Below, piece by piece: positions 1 to 6,746 of a stretch of DNA of 11,453 nucleotides. A program made the translations under genes and the position numbers. Source of the DNA: Actinomycetes bacterium (GTDB lineage Bacteria; Actinomycetota; Acidimicrobiia; Acidimicrobiales; SZUA-35); the NCBI GenBank assembly GCA_024227975.1, contig JAAETV010000333.1, positions 1-11,453 of the forward strand. Reading direction: 5' to 3'. The notes beneath the pieces were generated by a model. The model saw only the letters and a list, made by a program, of their open reading frames with translations. It was not told the origin of the DNA and ran no database searches. Every line of letters begins with the position of its first letter. Positions within the stretch are counted from its first letter, which is position 1.

Positions 1-701
1 CCCCATCCTGCTTCGTACCACCCGATAGAGCCATCATCGAACGTCACCTGGAGCTGTCCGTAGTTGTACATGTCCGGAGCGATGTCGCTGGCTAGTCGGG
101 TGCCGATGGCATGAACCCGGATGGCTTTGGCCCGGGTCATCTGGGCCATGACGTCGACATAATGCACACCACAGTCGACGATGGGAGAGGTGGTCGCCAT
201 GATTGCCTTGTGGGTGGCCCACTCGGGACCGTCGCTCTGCTGATTGAGGTTCATGCGCATGACGAGCGGCTTGCCCAGGTCGTGGGCAAGCTCGACGAAC
301 GCTTGCCACGACGGGTGATGGCGGAGGATGTAGCCGACAACCAGGATCCTGGATCGCTGTCGGGCCAGATCGATGAGATCATCGGCCTCGCTCACGGTGG
401 CCGCGAGGGGCTTCTCGACGAAGACATGACACCCGGCGTTCAGCGCCTTTGTGGCGTACGGAACATGGGTCTCGGTGAACGATGCGATGGCGACCGCGTC
501 GGGCGCGGTGGCCGCGAGGGCATCATCGAAGTCTCGAAAGTGGGGTACCTGGTCGCCGAGCTCGGCTGCCAATCGGGCTCCCGATTCCCCCCTGGTCATG
601 ATGCCGCAGAGCTCGAACCCCACGATGGCTTGATAGGCCCGACCGTGGGAGGTGCCCATGTGACCGGCGCCGACGAGGAGAACTCGAGTGGGGGATGGCA
701 T
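1..701 (-). CDS. Gfo/Idh/MocA-family NAD(P)-dependent oxidoreductase, 3' end cut by the window
   Basis: The N-terminal 233 residues of a dehydrogenase that should use NAD(P) to oxidise or reduce a sugar, sugar acid or cyclitol. A Rossmann fold opens with the dinucleotide loop VGAGHMGTSHGRAY (residues 10-23). It is followed by the family's EKPLA motif (96-100, Lys97 conserved), GYILRHHP (123-130), and the catalytic-type DxGxHxxD motif DCGVHYVD (176-183, with His180). The family is usually 330-400 residues, so roughly a third is missing beyond the edge. The ATG at 701 is preceded by AAGGA about 10 nt upstream and lies 19 nt after the nagB stop, so it belongs to the amino-sugar operon. The substrate cannot be read from the sequence. 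The classical GlcNAc pathway has no such step, so the enzyme may handle a related or modified amino sugar. The fold assignment is firm; the role is open. Confidence 0.9.
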   Translation of the reverse strand, partial: MPSPTRVLLVGAGHMGTSHGRAYQAIVGFELCGIMTRGESGARLAAELGDQVPHFRDFDDALAATAPDAVAIASFTETHVPYATKALNAGCHVFVEKPLAATVSEADDLIDLARQRSRILVVGYILRHHPSWQAFVELAHDLGKPLVMRMNLNQQSDGPEWATHKAIMATTSPIVDCGVHYVDVMAQMTRAKAIRVHAIGTRLASDIAPDMYNYGQLQVTFDDGSIGWYEAGW

Positions 702-720
702 TCGATCGTCTTCCTTGCCG

Positions 721-1506
721 TCAGATGTGCTGCCAAGCGGGCTTGTTGGCGAAGGCTTCACGGTAGTAGTCGCTGTGGCTCAGCCCCTCCGCTGCGGCCT
801 CATCGATGATCACCGTGGCGTGGGGGTGAAGTTGTAGCGCTGAGGCCGGCACCATAGCCATGAGTGGGCCTTCGATGGCCTGAGCAATTGGCCTGGCCTT
901 GGATGCTCCGGTGGCGAGAAGGATGAGATGGTCAGCTTCGAGAATCGTGCCGATGCCCTGGGTCAGGACATGGCGGGGGACAGCGCTGATGTCGTCGTCG
1001 AAGAAGCGTGCGTTGTCGGTCCGGGTTGCATCAGTGAGTGTCTTGAGGCGGGTTCTCGATCCAAGCGAAGAGGTTGGCTCATTGAAGCCGATGTGGCCGT
1101 CGCTGCCGATGCCGAGAAGCTGGAGATCGATACCCCCGGCATCGGAGATGAGCTGTTCGTAGCGCTCGGCCGCAGTCGTCAGCTGATCGGCATTGCCGTC
1201 GGGCCCGAAGAGTGCCGAAGCAGGCAGATCGACCTGGCCGGTCAGCTCCCGCTCGATGAAGGTCCGGTAGGCCTCTCGATGATCGGCCTCCAGTCCGACG
1301 TATTCATCGAGGAGGAAGGCTCGGCCGTTGGCGAAGGTGATTCGGCCTGATCGGTACCGATCGATCAGCTCCTGATAGGTAGGTAGGGGAGAGCTGCCGG
1401 TGGCCAGACCCAGTACGGGTTCTGTGCTGTTGAGGAGCAATCGCTCGATGGCGTCTGCTGCGATGGTCGCCGCTGCTTGTGGATCGGGGGTTATGACGAT
1501 TTCCAT
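721..1506 (-). CDS. nagB: Glucosamine-6-phosphate deaminase NagB
   Basis: Converts glucosamine-6-phosphate to fructose-6-phosphate and ammonia, the step that feeds amino sugars into glycolysis. The 261 residues match the usual length (E. coli 266). GLATGSSP (33-40) is the phosphate-binding loop. FLLDEYVGL (64-72) carries Asp67, equivalent to E. coli Asp72. GIGSDGHIGFNEP (132-144) carries Asp136, His138 and Glu143, equivalent to the catalytic Asp141, His143 and Glu148. SRTRLKTLT (150-158) resembles the E. coli segment that includes the allosteric Arg158 and Lys160, so activation by GlcNAc-6-phosphate is possible but unproven. The ATG lies inside the 3' end of nagA (16-nt overlap) with only a weak GGATAG-like ribosome site, which points to translational coupling. 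A galactosamine-6-phosphate deaminase (AgaI-like) is a less likely alternative. Confidence 0.95.
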   Translation of the reverse strand: MEIVITPDPQAAATIAADAIERLLLNSTEPVLGLATGSSPLPTYQELIDRYRSGRITFANGRAFLLDEYVGLEADHREAYRTFIERELTGQVDLPASALFGPDGNADQLTTAAERYEQLISDAGGIDLQLLGIGSDGHIGFNEPTSSLGSRTRLKTLTDATRTDNARFFDDDISAVPRHVLTQGIGTILEADHLILLATGASKARPIAQAIEGPLMAMVPASALQLHPHATVIIDEAAAEGLSHSDYYREAFANKPAWQHI

Positions 1507-2687
1507 GCACTATCCGGTATTGGGTCGTGGGTGGCGATCCGACTGCGGGCGCAGTCGGCGATGTAGGCGAGTTGGCCGGCGCAGATTGTGATCTGGATAT
1601 TGAGTTTGGGGTCGACAAGTACGAGATCGGCCCTCGCTCCCGGTTCTATTCGCCCTCGACCGGTCTCGTTGACGATGGCCGAGGGTGTGGTCGTCACGGT
1701 GGCCAAGGCTTCGCTGAGGTCACAGCTGGTGAAGGCGATCAGGTTGCGCACCGCCTGGTCCAAGGTCAGGATGCTGCCCGCCAGCACTCCATGATCGGTC
1801 CGAACAGAGCGATCATCGGCAATGATAGCAGTATCGGCAAACTCGTATCGGCCCGGTCCGAGGCCCATGGGTGCTACGGCGTCGGTCACGAGGGCGAGGC
1901 CCGCCGCTCCCTTGGCCTTCCAGATCGTGGCAATGATGATCGGATCAACGTGAACGCCGTCGGCGATGAGGCTGACCCGAAGCCGGCTCTCGGCCAGGGC
2001 AACGCCGGCGAGGTTCGGTTCTCTATGACCCATCGGGGCCATGGCGTTGAACAGGTGGGTGACCATCGTCGTCCCGGCCTGGATCCCATCCGCAGCCTCA
2101 CTGGCTGTTGCGTTGGAATGGCCGGCCGCGACTGTCACTCCTCGCCGAACTAGCTCCGCAATTACGGTTGTGGCCACTGGGAGCTCGGGAGCCATGGTCA
2201 CGAGGGTGACGCCGGCCTGGCGAGACCAACCATCGATCACCCCAAGATCCGCGCCGACCAGGTGCGCCGGGGGATGGGCTCCCGGTCGCTGAGGATTGAG
2301 CATCGGTCCTTCGAGGTGGAGCCCGAGAGGTTCGGCCCCTAGATAGCCGGCTGGTTTGTGGTCGAGCGCTTCCAGTGCGCTGTCGATAACGTTCGCCGGC
2401 GAGGAGATGATGGTTGGAAGGAAGGCAGTTACACCGTGGCGAACGAGTTTCGAGCCAAGCTCCCACATCGACCTCGGGTCGGTGGCCAGGTCGAGGCCGT
2501 AGGCACCGTTGATCTGCAGGTCGAGGAAGCCAGGGGAGAGGGTGAGGCCTCGGCCGTCGATCGTCGTGGCCCGGGAGACCAGGGTGTCATTCGTCGACCG
2601 GATCATGCCCTCTGAGATTGTGACGTTGGCTACCGAGAGCTCGCCGTTGAGTAGGACCCGTGCGCCGAGGATCTGGATGGTGCTCAT
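1491..2687 (-). CDS. nagA: N-acetylglucosamine-6-phosphate deacetylase NagA
   Basis: Hydrolyses GlcNAc-6-phosphate to GlcN-6-phosphate and acetate, supplying NagB. It is an amidohydrolase of 398 residues, the usual size. Visible motifs are PGFLDLQINGAYG (52-64), HLEGP (124-128, metal ligand Glu126), AGHSNAT (188-194, His190), THLFNAM (210-216, His211), ADGVHVDP (242-249) and LVTDAVAPMG (266-275, catalytic Asp269). The usual HxH near the N-terminus is Gln58-x-Asn60, as in the E. coli enzyme, which suggests a single-metal site (Glu126, His190, His211). The reading frame stays open far upstream, but the ATG at 2687 begins MSTIQILGARVL, where the family starts. It also forms an ATGA overlap with the stop of the ROK kinase. 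The upstream extension runs through that kinase gene and is not real. Confidence 0.95.
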   Translation of the reverse strand: MSTIQILGARVLLNGELSVANVTISEGMIRSTNDTLVSRATTIDGRGLTLSPGFLDLQINGAYGLDLATDPRSMWELGSKLVRHGVTAFLPTIISSPANVIDSALEALDHKPAGYLGAEPLGLHLEGPMLNPQRPGAHPPAHLVGADLGVIDGWSRQAGVTLVTMAPELPVATTVIAELVRRGVTVAAGHSNATASEAADGIQAGTTMVTHLFNAMAPMGHREPNLAGVALAESRLRVSLIADGVHVDPIIIATIWKAKGAAGLALVTDAVAPMGLGPGRYEFADTAIIADDRSVRTDHGVLAGSILTLDQAVRNLIAFTSCDLSEALATVTTTPSAIVNETGRGRIEPGARADLVLVDPKLNIQITICAGQLAYIADCARSRIATHDPIPDSAWKSS

Positions 2688-3634
2688 CGCCGGTGTCCAA
2701 GGTCGGTCAGGGCCGCGGCCCCGAGCGAACTGACAGGGCCAGCAGGTTTCAGGAGCACCCGATCTTGGAGCTCGAGCGATCGCACGAGTTCGGATTGGCT
2801 CTCGAGTCGTTCGAGGCCTTCTCGTATCGTTGCCAGTATCGGTTCGCCGATATCGGCCACTCCACCTCCGACCACTACATAGTCGACGTCGTAAGTGATA
2901 GCGAGCAGATAGATGGCCTTGGCCAGATGATCGGCGATGGGATCGAGCACGGCGCTTGCATCTCGGTTGCCTTGGCCGGCTTCGGCGATGAGCGATTCGG
3001 AGGAGGAGATTCCGCCGGAGCCCGGCCATCGGCGGCTGATTGCCGCCCCGGATGCCACGGCTTCGAGGCAGCCGCGGAGCCCGCATTCGCAGAGTGGTCC
3101 GTCGGCGGCGATTGGAAAGTGCCCGATCTCACCCGTGACCCCTCGGTTTCCACGGTGCAGGTGGCCGTTCAGAATGACACTTGCTGCGATGCCTGTCCCG
3201 ATACTGAGGTAGGCGAGGTCGGACACCTGGAGGTTGGACCGCAACATCCTGTAGGCACCGAGACCAGCCACATTCACGTCGTTTTCGACAAAGCACGGTA
3301 CATCGTGAACGCTGGTGAGCCGAGCCACGATGTCGAGGGGATCCGTCCCGATACCGAGATTGACAGCTTGGCGGACTGAGCCTCGTTGCTGATCGACCAA
3401 CCCCGGAATACCGATACCAATCCCGATGATCTGATGGCCGCCATGTGCCTCGAGGGTCGAGATTGTTTCGAGGGCGAGATCAGCGACATCAGAGTTGTCG
3501 TCAACCTTCGTCGGAACCCTCACCTCGCAGAGCTGATTGAAGGCGGCATCGAAACCGACTGCATGGGTCTTGGTCCCCCCGATGTCGAGGCCGACGATTA
3601 CACCAACACGGTCGTTTGTCGCGGTAGGCACCAC
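2684..3634 (-). CDS. ROK-family sugar kinase, probably N-acetylglucosamine kinase
   Basis: Predicted cytoplasmic ATP-dependent hexose kinase of 316 residues without a DNA-binding domain. The phosphate-binding loop GLDIGGTKTHAVG is intact (15-27). GIPGLVD (75-81) and VENDVN (116-121, catalytic base Asp119) follow. GEIGHF (168-173) leads into the ROK zinc site, with His172, Cys182, Cys184 and Cys189 in CECGLRGCLE. The partner genes argue for the substrate: the ABC importer delivers unphosphorylated sugar, while NagA needs the 6-phosphate, so a GlcNAc kinase is required and this is the only candidate seen. A glucokinase or another N-acetylhexosamine kinase cannot be excluded. The start is GTG at 3634, sharing one base with the ATPase stop (TAG/GTG). 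A second GTG follows at once and there is no clear Shine-Dalgarno, so coupling to the ATPase is likely. The stop overlaps the nagA start by 4 nt. Confidence 0.9.
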   Translation of the reverse strand: MVPTATNDRVGVIVGLDIGGTKTHAVGFDAAFNQLCEVRVPTKVDDNSDVADLALETISTLEAHGGHQIIGIGIGIPGLVDQQRGSVRQAVNLGIGTDPLDIVARLTSVHDVPCFVENDVNVAGLGAYRMLRSNLQVSDLAYLSIGTGIAASVILNGHLHRGNRGVTGEIGHFPIAADGPLCECGLRGCLEAVASGAAISRRWPGSGGISSSESLIAEAGQGNRDASAVLDPIADHLAKAIYLLAITYDVDYVVVGGGVADIGEPILATIREGLERLESQSELVRSLELQDRVLLKPAGPVSSLGAAALTDLGHRR

Positions 3635-4809
3635 TAGTGGGTTCGAAGGGTCAAGCCGGTTGTCGCGTCGAAGATCTGTATATCTGTGGTGTCAACGGCG
3701 AGATCGATCGTCTCACCGACCGTCAGACGGGTCTTGGGTGGCAGACGAGCGATGCAGAGTGCGCCGCTGCTATCGGCGATGGGCGCCGCCTCGACGAGAT
3801 CGGGGTCGTCGATCTCGGCCGCGGTTGCGTCGATGGTGGTGTGTACCACGAGCTCAGCGCCGAGAGCCTCGATGAGCTCGATACTGACCCGAACGGTCGG
3901 GCGAGTATCAGTTGAAGAGGCGGGCTCTCCAAACGCTTCAGGTCGTAGGCCGACAACCACCTCCTTTTCATCGGCCTCGGTCAGCTCGGGATTAGCGGCG
4001 ACCATTTCGGCCGGAACGGGTAGCGACTGGCTACCGAAGTCGATTGCGAGGTCTCCATCGGTCACTGACAGCTTCCCCTGATAGAGGTTCATCGATGGTG
4101 AGCCGATGAAGGCGGCAACGAAGGAATTGGCCGGCCGGTCGTAGAGGGCTTGGGGGTTGTCGACCTGTTGTAGGACACCGTCCTTGAGAACGGCGACCCT
4201 GGTACCCATTGTCATGGCTTCCACCTGGTCATGGGTGACATAGATGGTGGTCACCCCCAGGTCACGTTGGAGGCGGGCGATCTCAGCCCGCATCTGTACC
4301 CGGAGCTTGGCGTCGAGGTTCGAGAGGGGCTCGTCCATGAGATAGGCCGCAGGTTGACGCACGATGGCCCGTCCCATTGCCACTCTCTGGCGCTGGCCGC
4401 CCGACAACAGACCAGGCTTCCGGTCGAGAAGGTCGGTCAGCTCGAGCAATCCGGCAGCTTCCTCGACCCGCTTCTTGATCTCGTCTTTGGGGAGGCCAGC
4501 GAGCCGGAGCGAGTATCCGATGTTCTTGCGGACGGTCATGTGTGGGTAGAGGGCGTAGTTCTGGAAGACCATGGCGATGTCGCGCTCACGAGGGGTTTCG
4601 TCGTTGACGATTCGATCACCGATGATGACCTTGCCATCGCTGATCTCCTCTAGGCCGGCGATCATCCGCAGGAGGGTCGACTTGCCGCAGCCCGAAGGCC
4701 CGACCAGAACGAGGAACTCGCCGTCGTCGATCTCGATGTCGACACCGCTCACGGCCTGGAAACCGTTCGGATAATGCTTGGTGACTGCTTCCAGCCGGAT
4801 CTCAGCCAT
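3634..4809 (-). CDS. CUT1 ABC transporter ATP-binding protein, MalK/UgpC/MsiK type
   Basis: ATPase that powers the sugar importer encoded just upstream. It has 391 residues. The N-terminal nucleotide-binding domain contains Walker A GPSGCGKS (37-44), Q-loop VFQNYALYPHMT (81-92), signature LSGGQRQRVAMGRA (135-148), Walker B YLMDEP (156-161), D-loop SNLDAKLR and the switch His193 in VTHDQVEAM. A C-terminal regulatory region of MalK/TOBE type begins at PSMNLYQGKL and includes VVVGLRPEAFG (285-294). A GTG nine bases further upstream is in frame, but AGGAG at 4818-4822 sits 8 nt before the ATG at 4809 and overlaps that GTG, so the ATG is the start. Many actinobacterial chitobiose and GlcNAc importers (Streptomyces das and ngc) borrow a shared MsiK encoded elsewhere. 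Here the ATPase is in the operon, although it could still serve other importers. Confidence 0.95.
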   Translation of the reverse strand: MAEIRLEAVTKHYPNGFQAVSGVDIEIDDGEFLVLVGPSGCGKSTLLRMIAGLEEISDGKVIIGDRIVNDETPRERDIAMVFQNYALYPHMTVRKNIGYSLRLAGLPKDEIKKRVEEAAGLLELTDLLDRKPGLLSGGQRQRVAMGRAIVRQPAAYLMDEPLSNLDAKLRVQMRAEIARLQRDLGVTTIYVTHDQVEAMTMGTRVAVLKDGVLQQVDNPQALYDRPANSFVAAFIGSPSMNLYQGKLSVTDGDLAIDFGSQSLPVPAEMVAANPELTEADEKEVVVGLRPEAFGEPASSTDTRPTVRVSIELIEALGAELVVHTTIDATAAEIDDPDLVEAAPIADSSGALCIARLPPKTRLTVGETIDLAVDTTDIQIFDATTGLTLRTH

Positions 4810-4848
4810 GATCGGCACTCCTGTGGGATGCGTTGGGCGGTTGTAGGT

Positions 4849-5745
4849 TCACTTGATCGCTCCTTCGGTCAGGCCACCGAGGAACTGGCGGGAGAACACG
4901 ATGTAGAGCACGACGATGGGGATCATCGCCAGCGTCAAAGCAGCCAGGACTGCGTTCCAGTCGGAGGCGAATTGACCGAGGAACTGCTGAGCACCAAGCG
5001 TGACGGTCTTGGTGTCGTTGCCGGGCGCCAGGATGAGCGGGAACCACAGGTCATTCCAGATCGGCAACATGGTGAAGACGGCGACGGCTGCCATTCCCGG
5101 GCGAACGAGAGGGATGACCAAGCCGAACACTCGGTATTCGTTGGCCCCGTCTACCCGGGCCGCAGCCTTGAGATCCTTGGGTACCTGTCGCATGAACTGA
5201 CTCATGAGGAATACGCCGAGTGGGATCCCCATAGCCGTATAGACCAGGATCAAGGCCCACAGGGTGTTGACGAGGTTGAGATTGACCATCAGCTTGAGCA
5301 GGCTGACCGTGCCGAGGCGGATCGGGATCATGATGCCGATCGCCATGTAGAGCCCAAGGAACGTGTTGCCCCGGAAGTCGTATTCGATGAGGGCGTGTGA
5401 CGCCATGGTCGAGAACAACACCACCAGGAACAGTGATGCCACGGTCACGATCAGACTGTTCCGGAAGTAGACGTCGAAGGAGGCGCCATCGAGAACGCTT
5501 CGGTAGCCGTCGAGATCGAATGTCTCCGAGTTCGGTAGCGAGAAGGGCGAATCGAAGATTGCTCTCCGGGACTTCATCGAGTTGGCAATGATCAGCACCA
5601 TCGGAGCGAGAGCGATGAAGGTGTAGGCCAACAAGATGGCGTGGATTCCGAAGCCGCCCCATCGGATGCGCTTCTTCGCCGTTGTTGGTTGGGTTCTCGG
5701 CGTCGACGGCTTCTTGTCGGTCGGCGTTGGCGTTGATGTCGTCAT
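4849..5745 (-). CDS. CUT1 ABC sugar permease, MalG type
   Basis: Second membrane subunit of the importer, 298 residues with about six membrane segments. A Thr/Pro/Lys-rich cytoplasmic tail (1-28) is followed by the first hydrophobic segment (about 32-54). The EAA loop that docks on the ATPase reads AARVDGANEYRVFGLVIPLVRPG (about 195-217), and the C-terminus GGLTEGAIK is typical of the MalG branch. The reading frame opens at a GTG at 5805, inside the preceding permease gene. I prefer the ATG at 5745, four bases after that gene's stop, because it avoids a 56-nt overlap and gives the family's usual length. Its ribosome site is weak, so it probably relies on coupling. Confidence 0.92.
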   Translation of the reverse strand: MTTSTPTPTDKKPSTPRTQPTTAKKRIRWGGFGIHAILLAYTFIALAPMVLIIANSMKSRRAIFDSPFSLPNSETFDLDGYRSVLDGASFDVYFRNSLIVTVASLFLVVLFSTMASHALIEYDFRGNTFLGLYMAIGIMIPIRLGTVSLLKLMVNLNLVNTLWALILVYTAMGIPLGVFLMSQFMRQVPKDLKAAARVDGANEYRVFGLVIPLVRPGMAAVAVFTMLPIWNDLWFPLILAPGNDTKTVTLGAQQFLGQFASDWNAVLAALTLAMIPIVVLYIVFSRQFLGGLTEGAIK

Positions 5746-5749
5746 CGTG

Positions 5750-6709
5750 TCAGAGCTCGTAGGTTGTGACTCGGCGTTGCCAGATGAAGGTGTAGGCAAG
5801 GACACCGAGCAAAATGATCAGGAACATGGCGGAGGCGACAGTGGCACCCATGGCCGGACTTCCGGCTCGGAGCTGGTTGCCGAAGAAGCTTCGATAGAAC
5901 AGTGTCCCCATGATGTCGGCTGAGAAATCGGGCCCGGCCAACGCTCCCTTGACGGTGAAGATCAGGTCGAAGGCGTTGAAGTTGGCGACATAGGTGACGA
6001 TCGTGATGATGCCGAGCATGGGTAGCACCAGGGGGAAGGTGATCTGCCAGAACACTTTCCACGAGGTTGCTCCGTCGACCCGGGCCGCCTCGATGAGGTC
6101 CTTGGGTATGGCGATGAGCACGGCGTAGAAGAAGATCATCGGCATCCCGACGAATTGCCACACTGACATCAGAGACAGTGTCGGCAACACGGTGCCTGAC
6201 TCGCCGAGAAGTGGGGTGTCGACGATGCCCCACAGCGGGCTGAGGATCTGGCGCCAGATGAACCCGACGATGACGACCGAGAGGGTCGTTGGGATGAAGA
6301 TCGCGGTCCGGTAGATGTTCTGGCCGCGTACCCCCTGAGCCGTCAGGAGCGCAGCCAGCAGAAGCCCAACCGGGTTCTGGACCAGCATGTGGAAGCCGAA
6401 GAAGACGAAGTTGTTCTTCAGTGCGTTCCAGAACTGGTCCGCCCAGAGTGGGTCGTTGAAGAGGGTGTCGAAGTTGGCGAACCCGACGTATGCCCCCACA
6501 TCATCGAAGAGGCTGAGCCGAAGGGAGTCGAGCAGGGGATAGACCATGAACACCGAGTAGATGACCACGGCCGGGGCGAGGAACACCACGAGATGGGTGG
6601 GGAATCGCCGCCGTCTTGACCGCCGGCCCCGGCGGGGGATCCGCTCAGGAGCGGATCCCCCAGGGGAGGAGACAGTCGTGTCAGCAGCCGTTGGGTTGGG
6701 TGCAGTCAT
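5750..6709 (-). CDS. CUT1 ABC sugar permease, MalF type
   Basis: First membrane subunit of the importer, 319 residues. An unusually basic, probably disordered N-terminus (RIPRRGRRSRRRRFP, 23-37) precedes six predicted membrane segments at roughly 39-59, 100-125, 135-155, 178-202, 228-250 and 288-308. The EAA loop EAARVDGATSWKVFWQITFPLVLP spans about 207-230. The ATG at 6709 has AGGGA 8 nt upstream (6718-6722) and lies 26 nt after the binding-protein stop. No later Met or GTG before the first membrane segment would give a sensible protein, so the start is secure. Codons 17-30 are written as two adjacent perfect inverted repeats, listed separately. Confidence 0.94.
   Translation of the reverse strand: MTAPNPTAADTTVSSPGGSAPERIPRRGRRSRRRRFPTHLVVFLAPAVVIYSVFMVYPLLDSLRLSLFDDVGAYVGFANFDTLFNDPLWADQFWNALKNNFVFFGFHMLVQNPVGLLLAALLTAQGVRGQNIYRTAIFIPTTLSVVIVGFIWRQILSPLWGIVDTPLLGESGTVLPTLSLMSVWQFVGMPMIFFYAVLIAIPKDLIEAARVDGATSWKVFWQITFPLVLPMLGIITIVTYVANFNAFDLIFTVKGALAGPDFSADIMGTLFYRSFFGNQLRAGSPAMGATVASAMFLIILLGVLAYTFIWQRRVTTYEL
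6620..6635. repeat. Second inverted repeat next to the permease hairpin
   Basis: The arms CCGCCGG (6620-6626) and CCGGCGG (6629-6635) are perfect 7-bp reverse complements around a 2-bp centre. They overlap the larger hairpin by 2 bp on its mRNA-downstream side, so the two would compete or stack. Short G/C palindromes arise easily in DNA of this composition, so it is weaker evidence than its neighbour. Confidence 0.5.
6634..6661. repeat. Perfect 13-bp inverted repeat inside the 5' end of the first permease gene
   Basis: The arms GGGGGATCCGCTC (6634-6646) and its exact reverse complement (6649-6661) are separated by 2 bp. In the mRNA this gives a very stable hairpin at codons 17-26, in the part encoding the disordered basic N-terminus. 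No U-run follows, so a standard intrinsic terminator is unlikely. Its position suggests control of translation or RNA processing between binding protein and permeases. Confidence 0.75.
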
Positions 6710-6728
6710 GAGTCAGGTCCCTGTGTTG

Positions 6729-6746
6729 CGGCCGGTCAGCCGGCCG
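6729..6746. repeat. GC-rich hairpin spanning the stop codon of the binding-protein gene
   Basis: The 7-bp arms CGGCCGG (6729-6735) and CCGGCCG (6740-6746) enclose a 4-nt loop, and the TGA stop (6736-6738) lies in the loop. All pairs except none are G/C. It has no T-tract, so it is more likely a 3' mRNA-stabilising or processing structure than a terminator. Confidence 0.5.

Noticed and set aside
111..809. 232-residue plus-strand open frame
   Set aside because: Antisense to the Gfo/Idh/MocA gene and the end of nagB, both with clear family motifs. Its translation shows no recognisable domain, and long antisense frames are common in GC-rich DNA.
1527..2153. 208-residue plus-strand open frame
   Set aside because: Antisense shadow of nagA. 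The low-complexity Gly/Asp/Val composition follows from the complementary codons.
2688..3086. N-terminal extension of the nagA reading frame
   Set aside because: It runs through the ROK kinase in another frame and is Arg/Pro-rich without a domain. NagA homologues begin at the ATG at 2687.
2660..3379. 239-residue plus-strand open frame
   Set aside because: Antisense to the ROK kinase, whose catalytic and zinc motifs are intact. No domain and no ribosome site of its own.
4774..5400. 208-residue plus-strand open frame rich in Asp/Glu/His
   Set aside because: Antisense to the MalG-type permease. The hydrophilic composition is the mirror of membrane-segment codons.
6620..6661. Intrinsic terminator between binding protein and permease
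   Set aside because: The hairpins are stable but are not followed by a T-run on the mRNA strand, and they lie inside the permease coding region.
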